In this document: piece after piece, positions 1-9,101 of the stretch
Layout of the letters: every line of letters starts with the position of its first letter
Numbering within the stretch: the stretch's first letter is position 1
Assembly (NCBI RefSeq): GCF_026250525.1
Contig: NZ_CP111043.1
Coordinates: 682,001-746,000, forward strand
Length of the DNA stretch: 64,000 bases
Origin: Chondrinema litorale
GTDB taxonomy: Bacteria; Bacteroidota; Bacteroidia; Cytophagales; Flammeovirgaceae
Direction of reading: 5' to 3'
Position numbers and translations under genes: made by a program
The notes under the pieces: generated by a model
Seen by the model: the letters and a program-made list of their open reading frames with translations, nothing else
What the model was told of the DNA's origin: nothing
Databases searched by the model: none

Positions 1-3000
1 TGTGGTGATATTGATAACGATGGTGACATTGATATTTTCTTAACTGATGATAGTGGCCCTTCATTCTTATATATCAACCAATTAAACGACCCTGTTAAAG
101 GGCCTAACAATGGTAGTGCATTCGAATTTAAATTAGATAATAGAGGTATTAACCTAAATGCTGATGGTGAAGGTTGTGTGTTTGTAGACTTTGACGATGA
201 TGGTGACCTTGATTTATATGTAAACATCAACGATGGACCTAACCAGTATTGGGAAAACAACCTGAATAATACTGATTATCTAAATGTAAAAATCGTAGAA
301 AACAGAGATGCCAACGGAAACTTTTTAGGTAAAGAAAGAATGGCTCTTGGTGCTACAGTTAAACTTAAAAACTGCTGTGGTAATACATTAAGTGGTGTTA
401 GAGAAGTAAACGGTGGTAACGGACACGGTACGCAAGACCCTTCAATCGTGCACTTCGGTCTTTCTGGTGGTAGTGATACAGAATATATTGTTGAAGTAAG
501 ATTCCCTGCTTATCTAATAGATGGAGAATATAAAAGAGATACTGTTGAAGTAAGAGTTGTACCAAGCGAACTTACTGATAGAATGATTACAATTAAAGCT
601 TCAGATCATACTGATGAATCACTTGTTTGCAACAACCCTCCAGTAGCAGTAAACGATACGATAGATGTTACATCTGATCAGGATTACATTGGTAATTTTA
701 TGAAGAATGATTCTGACCCTGATGGTGACGAACTTACCGCTGATACAATTCTAGTAACCTCTCCACAGCATGGTACGGTGGTAGTAAAAGAAGACGGAAG
801 TTTTGTTTATACACCTGAAGAAGGTTACACAGGAGAAGATCAATTTACTTATTCAATTTTTGACCCTTGTGGTGTTAAAGACGAAGCGACTGTATATCTA
901 AATGTATTGCCTTGTGATGAAATAGTATGTATTGATCCAATTGCTGCTGATGATACCTTCAAATTAATTGCTTGTGCAGATAGTTTACAAGGAAGCGTAT
1001 TTGCAAACGATTCTACAACAGCTTGCTCAGGCTTGGTTTCGTTCTATGTATTAAGCGTAGAAGGAGAAGATTCTGCTTACTTCTCATTTACTGAATTTGA
1101 AGCTACTGGTTTCTTTACTTTCAAACCAGACGCAAGTTTCTCAGGTGAAGCATCATTCACTTATGTTTTAAGTACTGAATCTGCGACTTGCGATATTCTA
1201 AGCGATACAGCAACTGTTAATATAACTGTTAACCCTTGCGATGAATGCGAAGCTCCTAAATTAGGAAACGACTCATTCGAATTAAGTAATTGCGATATTA
1301 AATTCAGCGGAAACATCAGTTATAACGATACCTTACCTGCTGGTTGCGACTCACTTGTTTATACTTTAGTTGGAAGTGATAACCCTACTCTAGGAATCAT
1401 TACCTTGAAAAAGACTGGTGCATTTACATTCGATTTAAGTGATACAGATTATGTAGGAACAGTATCATTCGATTATGCAGCTTACTGTGCGTCTTGTGAT
1501 GATGAAGTAAAAACTTATGATACTGCAACAGTAGTAATCGATATAGTAGCATGTGAAACTTGTGATATACCAGAAGCAAACGCAGATGAATTTACTTACG
1601 AAAAATGTGACGATGATTTCACTGCAAGCATTGCGCTAAACGATGTAAAACCTGAATCTTGTGATAGTCTGATCTATTCACTAGATACAGAATATAATCC
1701 TGAGCACGGTATAGCAAGTATTACTGCTGGTGGTATTTTAAATTACTCACTTACAGATGATGACTTCCTAGGCACAGATAGTTTAAGATACTTTGTAAGC
1801 TGTATGGAATGTGCTGGAGAAGCTGGAGCAGCAGATACTGCTTGGGTTGCTATTACCATCGAAGCTTGTGATTCGGTTCCTTGTTTTGCTCCAACACTCG
1901 AAAATGACCTTTACAGTCTGTTAAAATGTGACGAAGCTTACCTTACAGGTAATGTTTCAGTAAACGATATTCCGCCATTTGGCTGCGACTCTTTAGTATT
2001 CGAACTAATAGGAAGTGGCTCAAACAGCTATAGAGATATAGTGATCGAATCTGATGGTTCATTTACTTATACTTTAACAGATACTACATATCTAGGTACA
2101 GATTCACTTCAATATAGAGCTTATTGCTACACTTGTGAGGGAGAAACTGCAGCATACGATACAGCAACTGTTTATTTCGAAATAGAAAGTTGTGTATGCC
2201 CTACTCCAATACTTACCAATGATAATATTAAAGTAGATAACTGCGAGCCTTCATTTACATACTCAATTATCGAAAACGATATACAACCAGACAATTGCGA
2301 CAGTCTTGTATTCAATATCATAGACCAAGTAAACACAAGTGCTGGCACACCGATAATTAGTGCAGATGGTATGCTAAATTATACATTGAACGATGAAAGC
2401 TTTGTAGGCAAAGACACTGTTACTTATACCGCTTATTGCTATGGTTGTGAAGAGTCTGTTACTGATACTGCTAAAATCTTTATTGACATTGCAGCTTGTT
2501 GTTCTGGTAGTCCAATGTTAGAAACTGATGTATATACTTTCAGTTGTACAGATACTTACACTGGAAATATCTCAACAAACGATAGCAAGTCTGAAGATTG
2601 CAGCAACATCATTTATCACACTCAATTGATATTAAGCCCAACAGCTGGTGAAATTGTACTTGAAGAAGACGGTTCATTCACTTATACTCTTTACGATACA
2701 GCTTTTGTTGGTTCTGATACAGTAATTTACAATGCCGTTTGTGAGTCTTGTGAAAATACTCCGGCAACTTATGTACAAGACACGATTATCTTCAACATAG
2801 AAGAATGCTTAACAGACGAATGTTCAGAAGTTTGTGCACCTCCTTCTGCAGAAGATGATTACTACAGCATGGAAGATTGCTCAGAAGAAACCTTGGAAGT
2901 ATCAGTAATTGAAAATGATGCAATCGACATTGACTGTGAAGCAATTACATTCTCAATCATCGGAAGTTCAACTACCGAGGCTGGAGCTACAGTAAGTATT

Positions 3001-3441
3001 AGCGATGAAGGTATAGTTACTTATCTTCGTCCATCAAACCTAGAAACTTCAGTAACAGATCAGTTCCAATACAGTATTTGTAATGATTGTGGAGTTTGTG
3101 ACACTGCTACAGTAAGTGTTGACTTGAGTGTATCAACTTTCAAAATTTACGAACTAATTACACCAAATGGTGACGAAAAGAACGATTTCCTTTGGATTGA
3201 TGGAATAGAATGTTATCCTAACAATACAGTGAAAATCTTTAACAGATGGGGTAACCTAGTATTCGAAATCAATGGTTATGAAAATAATCTTGAAAGAGGT
3301 TGGTCTGGACAGGTAAACAAAAACGCTGGTATTGCCATTGGCGACCAAGTACCAGACGGAACATACCTGTGCATAGTTCACTTGGACAGTGATACCGAAG
3401 TATCGAAATATGTAGAAGTTAGAGGTACTGATAAAGAATAA
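1..3441 (+). CDS. Giant T9SS-secreted Cys-rich adhesin, 3' part
   Basis: The frame is open from base 1, so the gene begins before the window; the GTG at 178 is an internal Val codon, not a start. The 1146 visible residues begin with FG-GAP/VCBS-type calcium loops (DIDNDGDID near 4-12 and DDDGDLD near 64-70). An ASPIC/UnbV-like region follows (about 93-170, with GGNGHGTQDP), then a cadherin-like bacterial Ig domain (about 211-302). After that come roughly seven tandem modules of about 100 residues, each with about six conserved Cys. The last 90 residues form a gliding-motility/CHU_C type B T9SS sorting domain (TPNGDEKNDF, FNRWGNLVF, VPDGTYLC). It is probably exported across the outer membrane and bound at the surface. 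The PorP and PorE-like genes follow after 33 and 21 bp gaps, as expected for a substrate-plus-anchor operon. Ligand unknown. Confidence 0.85.
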   Translation, partial: CGDIDNDGDIDIFLTDDSGPSFLYINQLNDPVKGPNNGSAFEFKLDNRGINLNADGEGCVFVDFDDDGDLDLYVNINDGPNQYWENNLNNTDYLNVKIVENRDANGNFLGKERMALGATVKLKNCCGNTLSGVREVNGGNGHGTQDPSIVHFGLSGGSDTEYIVEVRFPAYLIDGEYKRDTVEVRVVPSELTDRMITIKASDHTDESLVCNNPPVAVNDTIDVTSDQDYIGNFMKNDSDPDGDELTADTILVTSPQHGTVVVKEDGSFVYTPEEGYTGEDQFTYSIFDPCGVKDEATVYLNVLPCDEIVCIDPIAADDTFKLIACADSLQGSVFANDSTTACSGLVSFYVLSVEGEDSAYFSFTEFEATGFFTFKPDASFSGEASFTYVLSTESATCDILSDTATVNITVNPCDECEAPKLGNDSFELSNCDIKFSGNISYNDTLPAGCDSLVYTLVGSDNPTLGIITLKKTGAFTFDLSDTDYVGTVSFDYAAYCASCDDEVKTYDTATVVIDIVACETCDIPEANADEFTYEKCDDDFTASIALNDVKPESCDSLIYSLDTEYNPEHGIASITAGGILNYSLTDDDFLGTDSLRYFVSCMECAGEAGAADTAWVAITIEACDSVPCFAPTLENDLYSLLKCDEAYLTGNVSVNDIPPFGCDSLVFELIGSGSNSYRDIVIESDGSFTYTLTDTTYLGTDSLQYRAYCYTCEGETAAYDTATVYFEIESCVCPTPILTNDNIKVDNCEPSFTYSIIENDIQPDNCDSLVFNIIDQVNTSAGTPIISADGMLNYTLNDESFVGKDTVTYTAYCYGCEESVTDTAKIFIDIAACCSGSPMLETDVYTFSCTDTYTGNISTNDSKSEDCSNIIYHTQLILSPTAGEIVLEEDGSFTYTLYDTAFVGSDTVIYNAVCESCENTPATYVQDTIIFNIEECLTDECSEVCAPPSAEDDYYSMEDCSEETLEVSVIENDAIDIDCEAITFSIIGSSTTEAGATVSISDEGIVTYLRPSNLETSVTDQFQYSICNDCGVCDTATVSVDLSVSTFKIYELITPNGDEKNDFLWIDGIECYPNNTVKIFNRWGNLVFEINGYENNLERGWSGQVNKNAGIAIGDQVPDGTYLCIVHLDSDTEVSKYVEVRGTDKE

Positions 3442-3474
3442 TACAGAGTCCGAATAAACTAACTAAACAAGATT

Positions 3475-4389
3475 ATGAAAAAAATTAGCCTGATCTTAGT
3501 TAACATCCTGCTGTTATGTGCAGCTGCATTTTCGCAGCAGGACCCAATATATACACAATATATGTTTAATGGCCTTGCAATTAACCCCGGTTTTACCGGG
3601 GCTCACGAGGTCATTTCACTTACTGCTGGTACTAGAATTCAGTGGACTGGAACTTCATCTGAAAAACCAGTAACACATACATTCTCTGCTCATGCACCTT
3701 TGGCAATCGATAGAGGTGCTGTTGGTGGATATGTAATTGCAGATAAAATTGGTAATACAACCAGAAATATGGTTATGGGATCATATGCTTATCGTATTCC
3801 AATGGGTTTAGGTAAATTATCTTTCGGTATGTCTGCTGGTATAACTACTTTCCAAAGTGATCCGGTAGATGCAAAAGATATGGATGACCCATTAAACCAA
3901 GACATAGGTACAGTTACAAAACCTCAAATCGGTGCAGGTTTATTCTATTATACAGACCGCTTCTTTTTAGGACTTTCTGCTCCTAACTTAATGAAGTATA
4001 CGATTGAGGCAAATGGAGCAACAATGCCATATTACGAATATCAGCGTCACTTCTTTGCGTATTCTGGTTATGTAATTAAGATGTCTGAAGACTTACAGTT
4101 TAAACCGAATGTGCTTTTTAAATATGTAGATGGAGCACCCATGCAATTAGATTTAAATGCAAATTTTCTCTTCTACGAAAAATTTGGGATAGGTGCTTCT
4201 TACCGATCTTTAGATGCATTTAGTATTATTGCAGAATTCCAGCTACCGCAACCTTTCTTTAGAATAGGTTATTCATACGATTTAACACATACAGAGCTGT
4301 TTTCCCAACAATACGGAACGCACGAAATTGTATTAAACTATCGCTTCGGTATCAAGAAAAACATTTTATTAACACCAAGATATTTCTAA
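3475..4389 (+). CDS. PorP/SprF-family T9SS outer-membrane protein
   Basis: This 304-residue protein has a signal peptide (first ~20 residues, cleavage near AFSQ) followed by the family hallmark QQDPIYTQYMFN...INPGFTGA. The rest is beta-rich and ends in RYF, as expected for an outer-membrane barrel. In Flavobacterium and Porphyromonas, SprF/PorP proteins help deliver or hold type B T9SS cargo at the cell surface. The gene sits 33 bp after an adhesin with a type B sorting domain and 21 bp before a PorE-like gene, so it is probably the dedicated partner of that adhesin. The cargo pairing is inferred from synteny; the family call itself is firm. Confidence 0.92.
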   Translation: MKKISLILVNILLLCAAAFSQQDPIYTQYMFNGLAINPGFTGAHEVISLTAGTRIQWTGTSSEKPVTHTFSAHAPLAIDRGAVGGYVIADKIGNTTRNMVMGSYAYRIPMGLGKLSFGMSAGITTFQSDPVDAKDMDDPLNQDIGTVTKPQIGAGLFYYTDRFFLGLSAPNLMKYTIEANGATMPYYEYQRHFFAYSGYVIKMSEDLQFKPNVLFKYVDGAPMQLDLNANFLFYEKFGIGASYRSLDAFSIIAEFQLPQPFFRIGYSYDLTHTELFSQQYGTHEIVLNYRFGIKKNILLTPRYF

Positions 4390-4410
4390 TAAATCCAGTC
4401 ATTAGACACT

Positions 4411-7400
4411 ATGAAAAAAATACTCACATTACTATTTCTCCTGTCATACTGCCTGCTAGCTACAGCTCAGGATGATATTGAGGCAAAACTGGAAAATGCA
4501 AGAGTACTTTTAGATGAAAATAAGTATAAGGAAGCCATCAATCAAATTGAGAAGCTTCCTAAAAAAGGTGAATATGCAGAAGAAGTAAAAGAGTTGCATG
4601 GCAAAGCTTATTTGGGTTATGCTAACCAGCTTGTTAGAAGTAAAGATAAAACTGAATACGACATAGCTGTAAAGTATGTAGACAAATACATCAAGCTTTA
4701 TAAAAAAGACACTTCACTTACTGCGGCAAAAAAAATAGAACTATATAAGCAAGTTGCCGGAGAGCTATTTTACAATACTAAAGATTTCCAATCTTCTGCC
4801 AGAATCTACAAAGACATTCAAAAACTGAATAAGAAAAAGAACAATTCAGACGCTGCAATTAATGAAGATGCTTACAGCAAAATTGCTCAGTGTTATTTAG
4901 AATTAGGTAACTATTCAGCAGCCAGAAAAAATTACTACAAAGCATATGGCTACGATGTTGATATAAAAGAACTTGCCGATGCAAAATACTGTGATAGAAA
5001 TGATGTAGAGGCAGCGAGATTATACAGACTTTCAAGACATTACTCTAAACTGAATGATAAAAACGGTTACGATGTACAAATCGCCAGATCGTACTTTAGA
5101 GCAAAAGACAACGAAAAAGCCCTTGAGTGGTATGGCAAATTCTTAAGTGAAAAAGATATTACTTTATTAGACGAGAAAATTGAAGTAGTTAACTTCAATG
5201 AGAAATGTGAAGAAATCACCTCATCTCCATACAAATACCTCACAGATAATTACGAAATTCTTGAGATAGATATATTTAATTATGCTCAGGCATTATTAAA
5301 TGAAAATGGTAAATACCTAAGTGCTAAAGACCTGTTTGAGAAATTTACCTTCGTAATGCAGGAAGACCCGAACATAGACAGAGCTAACTTCTTAGAAGAA
5401 CAAACTTATGTTTTAAGAAAATTAACTTCTGCTGGTGTAAACAGAGACCAAAGCTCTGAGTTTAGCCCAACATTCTACAAAAAAGATTCTGTAATTTTTG
5501 TTTCAGACAGAAACCTTGAAGGCGAAAAAGTAAAAACACTTAATGGCGAGCAACGATCTACACTTGATTTATACATCACAAAGTTAGATTCTGCCGACTA
5601 TTTTGGTTTCGATACTTCACTTACTCAAGCTGTAGCTACTAACGATTCTATAAGTGGTTCTACTCGTAAGTTTATCAACTATACTAGATCAAAAAAATAC
5701 AATGAAGGTCCAATGGTTTTCCTTCCTGGAAGATGGGACAAATTTATTTTTACTGGTAACACCTATCTAGATATTAGCAATGTAAAGATCAAAGGCAAGA
5801 AAGAGATCAACACCTTAAAACTATTCCTTGCTGAGCAAGATAGTGTTGGAAATTGGTCTGTACAGAAAATTAATTTTACAGGAGACAATGCCTTCTTATA
5901 CAATAGCGAAGATTATTCTATAGGTCACCCTTCAATTAGTACCGATGGCAAAAAGATTTATTTCTCTTCTGATGCACCGATTCCGGGTAGTTTTGGTAAC
6001 TCAGATATCTATGTAGCTGATTTCGATATAGATAAACTGCAGTTTTCAAATGCAGAAAACCTTGGAGCAAGCATCAATACAGAAGGTAACGAAGTATTCC
6101 CATTCTTGCACACTAGTTCAGAAGAGCAAAAAACACTTTACTTTTCATCTAACAAACCAGAAAGTATCGGCGGTCTTGATATCTACAAGTCTGCATATTT
6201 AGAAGATGTGTGGTCTACACCATTAAATATGAAGAATGATGAAGACACACTAAACTCTGTAAACTCAATAAAAGATGATTTTGGTTTTGTGCTGAATAAA
6301 GAAGGAAACTTTGGTTATTTTTCTTCTGATAGAGATTCTACAGATGATATTTTCATGTTTAGAACATTAAAGATTCAGGTTAGTGTTTGTGATCAAAAAA
6401 CTCAACTACCACTTGAAAATGCTAATGTTGCTCTTTTCCCAGTTGAAGGCCGCAGATTAGGTCCAAAAACTACCAATGCTGATGGCAAGACTATGTTCAG
6501 TAGCTTTGCACTAGATACAGAATACACTGTTTTTGCATCTTTTGAAGGTTACAGACCTGCAAAAGCTAATCTTATAACAAACCTAAGCGAAGTTCCTGCA
6601 GATGGTATATTTAAAGTAAGCCTTTGTCTAGAAAAAAGTCCAGAAGCAGAGTTAATCATTCTCGCAAATGTGAAAAGTGAGCAGCAAATCTTTATCAACT
6701 TCAACAAAGAAGTAACTGAACTAAACGAAAGTACACCAATTTCTGCAAACAACTTATACGAGTTATTCTATTCTGAGAATGGCAACTTCTTAGTTGATAC
6801 AGACCAAGGGCCAAACATCACCCTACAATTCTTTAATGATGAATTGATTGAGTTAAAGGGAATGGAATTACAAGAAAACCAAGAGCGACTGATAGAATTA
6901 TTTAGAAGAAGTGGAATTTTGGTTAAGGATGTTACAACTATTAGAAACATCCGTTACAATTTTGCTACTAATGAATTTACAAAAGGTAAAGGTGAGATTG
7001 TAAACCCAGAAGAAGAGTTTACAAAACTGGCAACTGTAATGAACCGCTATGATCACTTACTCCTTAAAATCAGTTCTCATACAGACAAGTGCCCATTAAA
7101 TGGTGGATATGATAATCAGGCATTATCAAGAAGAAGAAACATGGCTGCAAGAGAGTTTATCGTAAATAACTTCCCTGATTATAACATCAATGTAAATAGG
7201 ATTAAAGAGTGTGCTTATACTTACCAGTTTCCAGTAGATACTACTTATAACGAACCTGATAACTGTAAAAACGATTTTAATAGAAGAACCGAGTTCAAAT
7301 TACTTTATAGAGGTAGACAAGATTACACAATGGATATGATTTGCGACCCTTCTGTACTTGAGTATGTTGGTAAGCCAGAGCTTAAGTCAAACAGAAAGAG

Positions 7401-7425
7401 AAAAAGAAAGATAGAAGGAGAATAA
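4411..7425 (+). CDS. PorE-like TPR/PD40/OmpA periplasmic protein
   Basis: 1004 residues. A signal peptide (1-19, ending ATAQ) leads into a TPR-like helical region (about 20-310). A WD40/PD40 beta-propeller follows (about 340-650), with repeated S.DGKKIYFSSD and KTLYFSSNKP blades. Next comes a carboxypeptidase-regulatory-like Ig fold (about 655-745) and an OmpA-like peptidoglycan-binding domain (about 870-985; SSHTDKCP, LSRRRNMAAREF, NRRTEF). This is the domain order of PorE (PG1058) of the Porphyromonas T9SS, which tethers PorP-type proteins to the cell wall. The OmpA TD-G segment is atypical (TDKCPLNGG) and Cys-containing. It ends the operon and is followed by a strong terminator. Likely role: envelope anchor for the neighbouring PorP and adhesin. 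Confidence 0.85.
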   Translation: MKKILTLLFLLSYCLLATAQDDIEAKLENARVLLDENKYKEAINQIEKLPKKGEYAEEVKELHGKAYLGYANQLVRSKDKTEYDIAVKYVDKYIKLYKKDTSLTAAKKIELYKQVAGELFYNTKDFQSSARIYKDIQKLNKKKNNSDAAINEDAYSKIAQCYLELGNYSAARKNYYKAYGYDVDIKELADAKYCDRNDVEAARLYRLSRHYSKLNDKNGYDVQIARSYFRAKDNEKALEWYGKFLSEKDITLLDEKIEVVNFNEKCEEITSSPYKYLTDNYEILEIDIFNYAQALLNENGKYLSAKDLFEKFTFVMQEDPNIDRANFLEEQTYVLRKLTSAGVNRDQSSEFSPTFYKKDSVIFVSDRNLEGEKVKTLNGEQRSTLDLYITKLDSADYFGFDTSLTQAVATNDSISGSTRKFINYTRSKKYNEGPMVFLPGRWDKFIFTGNTYLDISNVKIKGKKEINTLKLFLAEQDSVGNWSVQKINFTGDNAFLYNSEDYSIGHPSISTDGKKIYFSSDAPIPGSFGNSDIYVADFDIDKLQFSNAENLGASINTEGNEVFPFLHTSSEEQKTLYFSSNKPESIGGLDIYKSAYLEDVWSTPLNMKNDEDTLNSVNSIKDDFGFVLNKEGNFGYFSSDRDSTDDIFMFRTLKIQVSVCDQKTQLPLENANVALFPVEGRRLGPKTTNADGKTMFSSFALDTEYTVFASFEGYRPAKANLITNLSEVPADGIFKVSLCLEKSPEAELIILANVKSEQQIFINFNKEVTELNESTPISANNLYELFYSENGNFLVDTDQGPNITLQFFNDELIELKGMELQENQERLIELFRRSGILVKDVTTIRNIRYNFATNEFTKGKGEIVNPEEEFTKLATVMNRYDHLLLKISSHTDKCPLNGGYDNQALSRRRNMAAREFIVNNFPDYNINVNRIKECAYTYQFPVDTTYNEPDNCKNDFNRRTEFKLLYRGRQDYTMDMICDPSVLEYVGKPELKSNRKRKRKIEGE

Positions 7426-7458
7426 TTGAGGAAGCAATAAATTATATCATAAAGAAGA

Positions 7459-7487
7459 GGAGAACTGATAATCAGTTCTCCTTTTTT
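7459..7487 (+). terminator. Rho-independent terminator of the T9SS operon
   Basis: A perfect 10-bp stem (GGAGAACTGA / TCAGTTCTCC) with a 3-nt TAA loop is followed by six T. It lies 34 bp after the PorE-like gene and closes the three-gene operon. Confidence 0.9.
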
Positions 7488-7513
7488 ATATTACTCCTTT
7501 AATTTTATTCATC

Positions 7514-8056
7514 ATGAATTTCAAGGTACTAATATCATATCTCTCTATATCATCACTACTACTAACAGATATAATACTTTATATCAATTGGGAAATATCT
7601 TACCGTGGATACTGGACAGATAGAATTCTATTCTGGATATGGTTTAGCTTAACTACCTATATAATCTACTATTACTGGAACAAAAAGATTATTAAAATAT
7701 ATGTTGGAGCTTTAATTTCATTCATCATTCTAAGTATGCTTCCAATGATGATTCCTTTTATAATTATAATCACAACAATAACAGGAACAGATAGGTCTTG
7801 TAATCAAGAAATTAGTGAAAACATTAGAATACAAGAAATCGCCAAAAGCCCCATTGCTATGCCGCAAATTCAAGTAATTGAAAAAACTTGGCTTATCGAT
7901 AAAGTAATTGGTGAACGAGATTTTTCTATTTCACTTGGAGAAAATTCTCATAGAATTTGTAACGCAGAGTCTATTACTTTAGAAGAAAATCTTAAAGGAG
8001 AAAGAATGATTATCTTCTCATTTGAAGATGGAGAAGTTGAGTGGAAATTGGATTAA
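7514..8056 (+). CDS. Hypothetical membrane protein
   Basis: I recognise no family in this 180-residue protein. The N-terminal half holds three hydrophobic segments (about 5-25, 38-53 and 62-90), rich in Ile, Tyr and Trp. The C-terminal half (about 95-180) is polar, with a PQIQVIEKTWLIDKVIGERDF stretch, and probably forms a small soluble domain. The gene starts 27 bp after the upstream terminator, so it needs its own promoter. Its AT-rich base composition matches the surroundings. It could be a lineage-specific orphan; its function is unknown. Confidence 0.6.
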   Translation: MNFKVLISYLSISSLLLTDIILYINWEISYRGYWTDRILFWIWFSLTTYIIYYYWNKKIIKIYVGALISFIILSMLPMMIPFIIIITTITGTDRSCNQEISENIRIQEIAKSPIAMPQIQVIEKTWLIDKVIGERDFSISLGENSHRICNAESITLEENLKGERMIIFSFEDGEVEWKLD

Positions 8057-8091
8057 TAGTATTCCTCAATCCAGTTGAAACATATAGACAT

Positions 8092-8117
8092 AAAAAAAGC
8101 AACCAAAAACTGGTTGC
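8092..8117 (-). terminator. Terminator of the 8144-8773 gene
   Basis: On the minus strand a 7-bp stem (GCAACCA / TGGTTGC) with a 5-nt loop is followed by seven T. It is 27 bp past the stop of the minus-strand gene and may also stop the convergent plus-strand gene. Confidence 0.8.
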
Positions 8118-8143
8118 TCCTTTATAGGGTATGAAAAAATTGA

Positions 8144-8773
8144 TTATTTAATCTCGTAAGTGTTTGATGTTACCTTTCCATTGCTAGAAATATTAATTGT
8201 ATATTTTCCAGAATCTAATGTAGATAAGTTGAAAAGGCTGCTAAAGTTTTGAGTATCAGTTATTGTTTTGTCGTAAAGTTTTGAACCTTTTTCGTTTAAT
8301 ACTGACACTCTTACTGGGTCTTGAGCATGTTGGAATGCAATTCTTACTTTATTTTTAATTAACTCTGGAGATAAGTAAGCGCTAAATAAGTTCTTCTCAC
8401 GGCTACCTACATGAATTTTTTGATCTGTTTCAAAATCACCAGAAATTATTTTAATATAATATGTTCCATCTCCAATGTTTTCAAGATTATAATTTCTTTT
8501 AAGACTCGTCACGTTTTTCTGTACGTCTGAGAATAATAAGTTTTTCTTAGCATCAAAAATCTTAATTGTTACTTTTTCATTTCCAGTTTTCTGATACGCA
8601 ACTCTAACTTTATTTGAATTGATGATCGGGTAAATGCTATATTCTATTTTAGCAGACTCTTCGATCTTGTTTTTATCCCCTGGGTTGTCGTTGTTAGCAG
8701 ATGCTACAAATGAAGAAAGTACAATTGATGATAAGATGAAAATTTTAAGAATTCTGTTTACTAAGAGTTTCAT
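8144..8773 (-). CDS. Secreted protein with two sorting-domain-like repeats
   Basis: 209 residues. A signal peptide (1-26, ending ASA) is followed by a short polar linker and two tandem beta-sandwich repeats (about 44-122 and 127-209). Both share the pattern NKVR(V/I)A(Y/F)Q ... V.(I/V)(F/L)(D/N)...K.L(F/Y) ... (L/I)..G.Y.I.I. The pattern recalls DUF3244 and type A T9SS sorting domains, which use a similar Ig-like fold, but the usual PNP and KG(V/I)Y motifs are weak. It is a single-gene unit with its own terminator. Binding partner and role are unknown; it could be periplasmic or surface-bound. Confidence 0.65.
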   Translation of the reverse strand: MKLLVNRILKIFILSSIVLSSFVASANNDNPGDKNKIEESAKIEYSIYPIINSNKVRVAYQKTGNEKVTIKIFDAKKNLLFSDVQKNVTSLKRNYNLENIGDGTYYIKIISGDFETDQKIHVGSREKNLFSAYLSPELIKNKVRIAFQHAQDPVRVSVLNEKGSKLYDKTITDTQNFSSLFNLSTLDSGKYTINISSNGKVTSNTYEIK

Positions 8774-9035
8774 GATCTATATTTTTGTTTTTATAATAAT
8801 TAATCTGACGTAAAACCTATAGACCAATAGGATGCCACCACTATTAACTTACTGAATAACAGACTCTTAATTTTATCAAGCCTGTTTCAGACCTATTGCA
8901 ATTTGTACGATTATGAACACGGTTGTCAGGTAGCGGACACCAAAGCGAACAATTATGAATTTCATAATATTAGAATTATACAATTTTAACTTGATAAAAC
9001 AATGGTTTGCTCAAAAGCAGCATTTAGAAGGGCAT
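8774..9035. other. Intergenic region with a 17-bp palindrome
   Basis: No credible reading frame is present. At 8952-8968 there is a perfect palindrome (ATTATGAA-T-TTCATAAT), the size and form of a dimeric regulator's operator. It lies about 180 bp upstream of the minus-strand secreted protein, far for a classical operator, so its function is uncertain. Confidence 0.3.
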
Positions 9036-9067
9036 AAAAAAAGACACACTTGAAAAAAAGCGTGTCT
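9036..9067 (-). terminator. Terminator of dnaN
   Basis: On the minus strand a 10-bp stem with one mismatch (AAGCGTGTCT paired with AGACACACTT) is followed by a run of seven T. It is 35 bp past the dnaN stop codon. Confidence 0.85.
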
Positions 9068-9101
9068 CCGAAGATTTTTAACTAAAAATTAACATTCGTT
9101 A

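Noticed and set aside
178..180. GTG as start of the first adhesin
   Set aside because: The frame is open back to base 1 with FG-GAP calcium loops, so the GTG is an internal Val codon.
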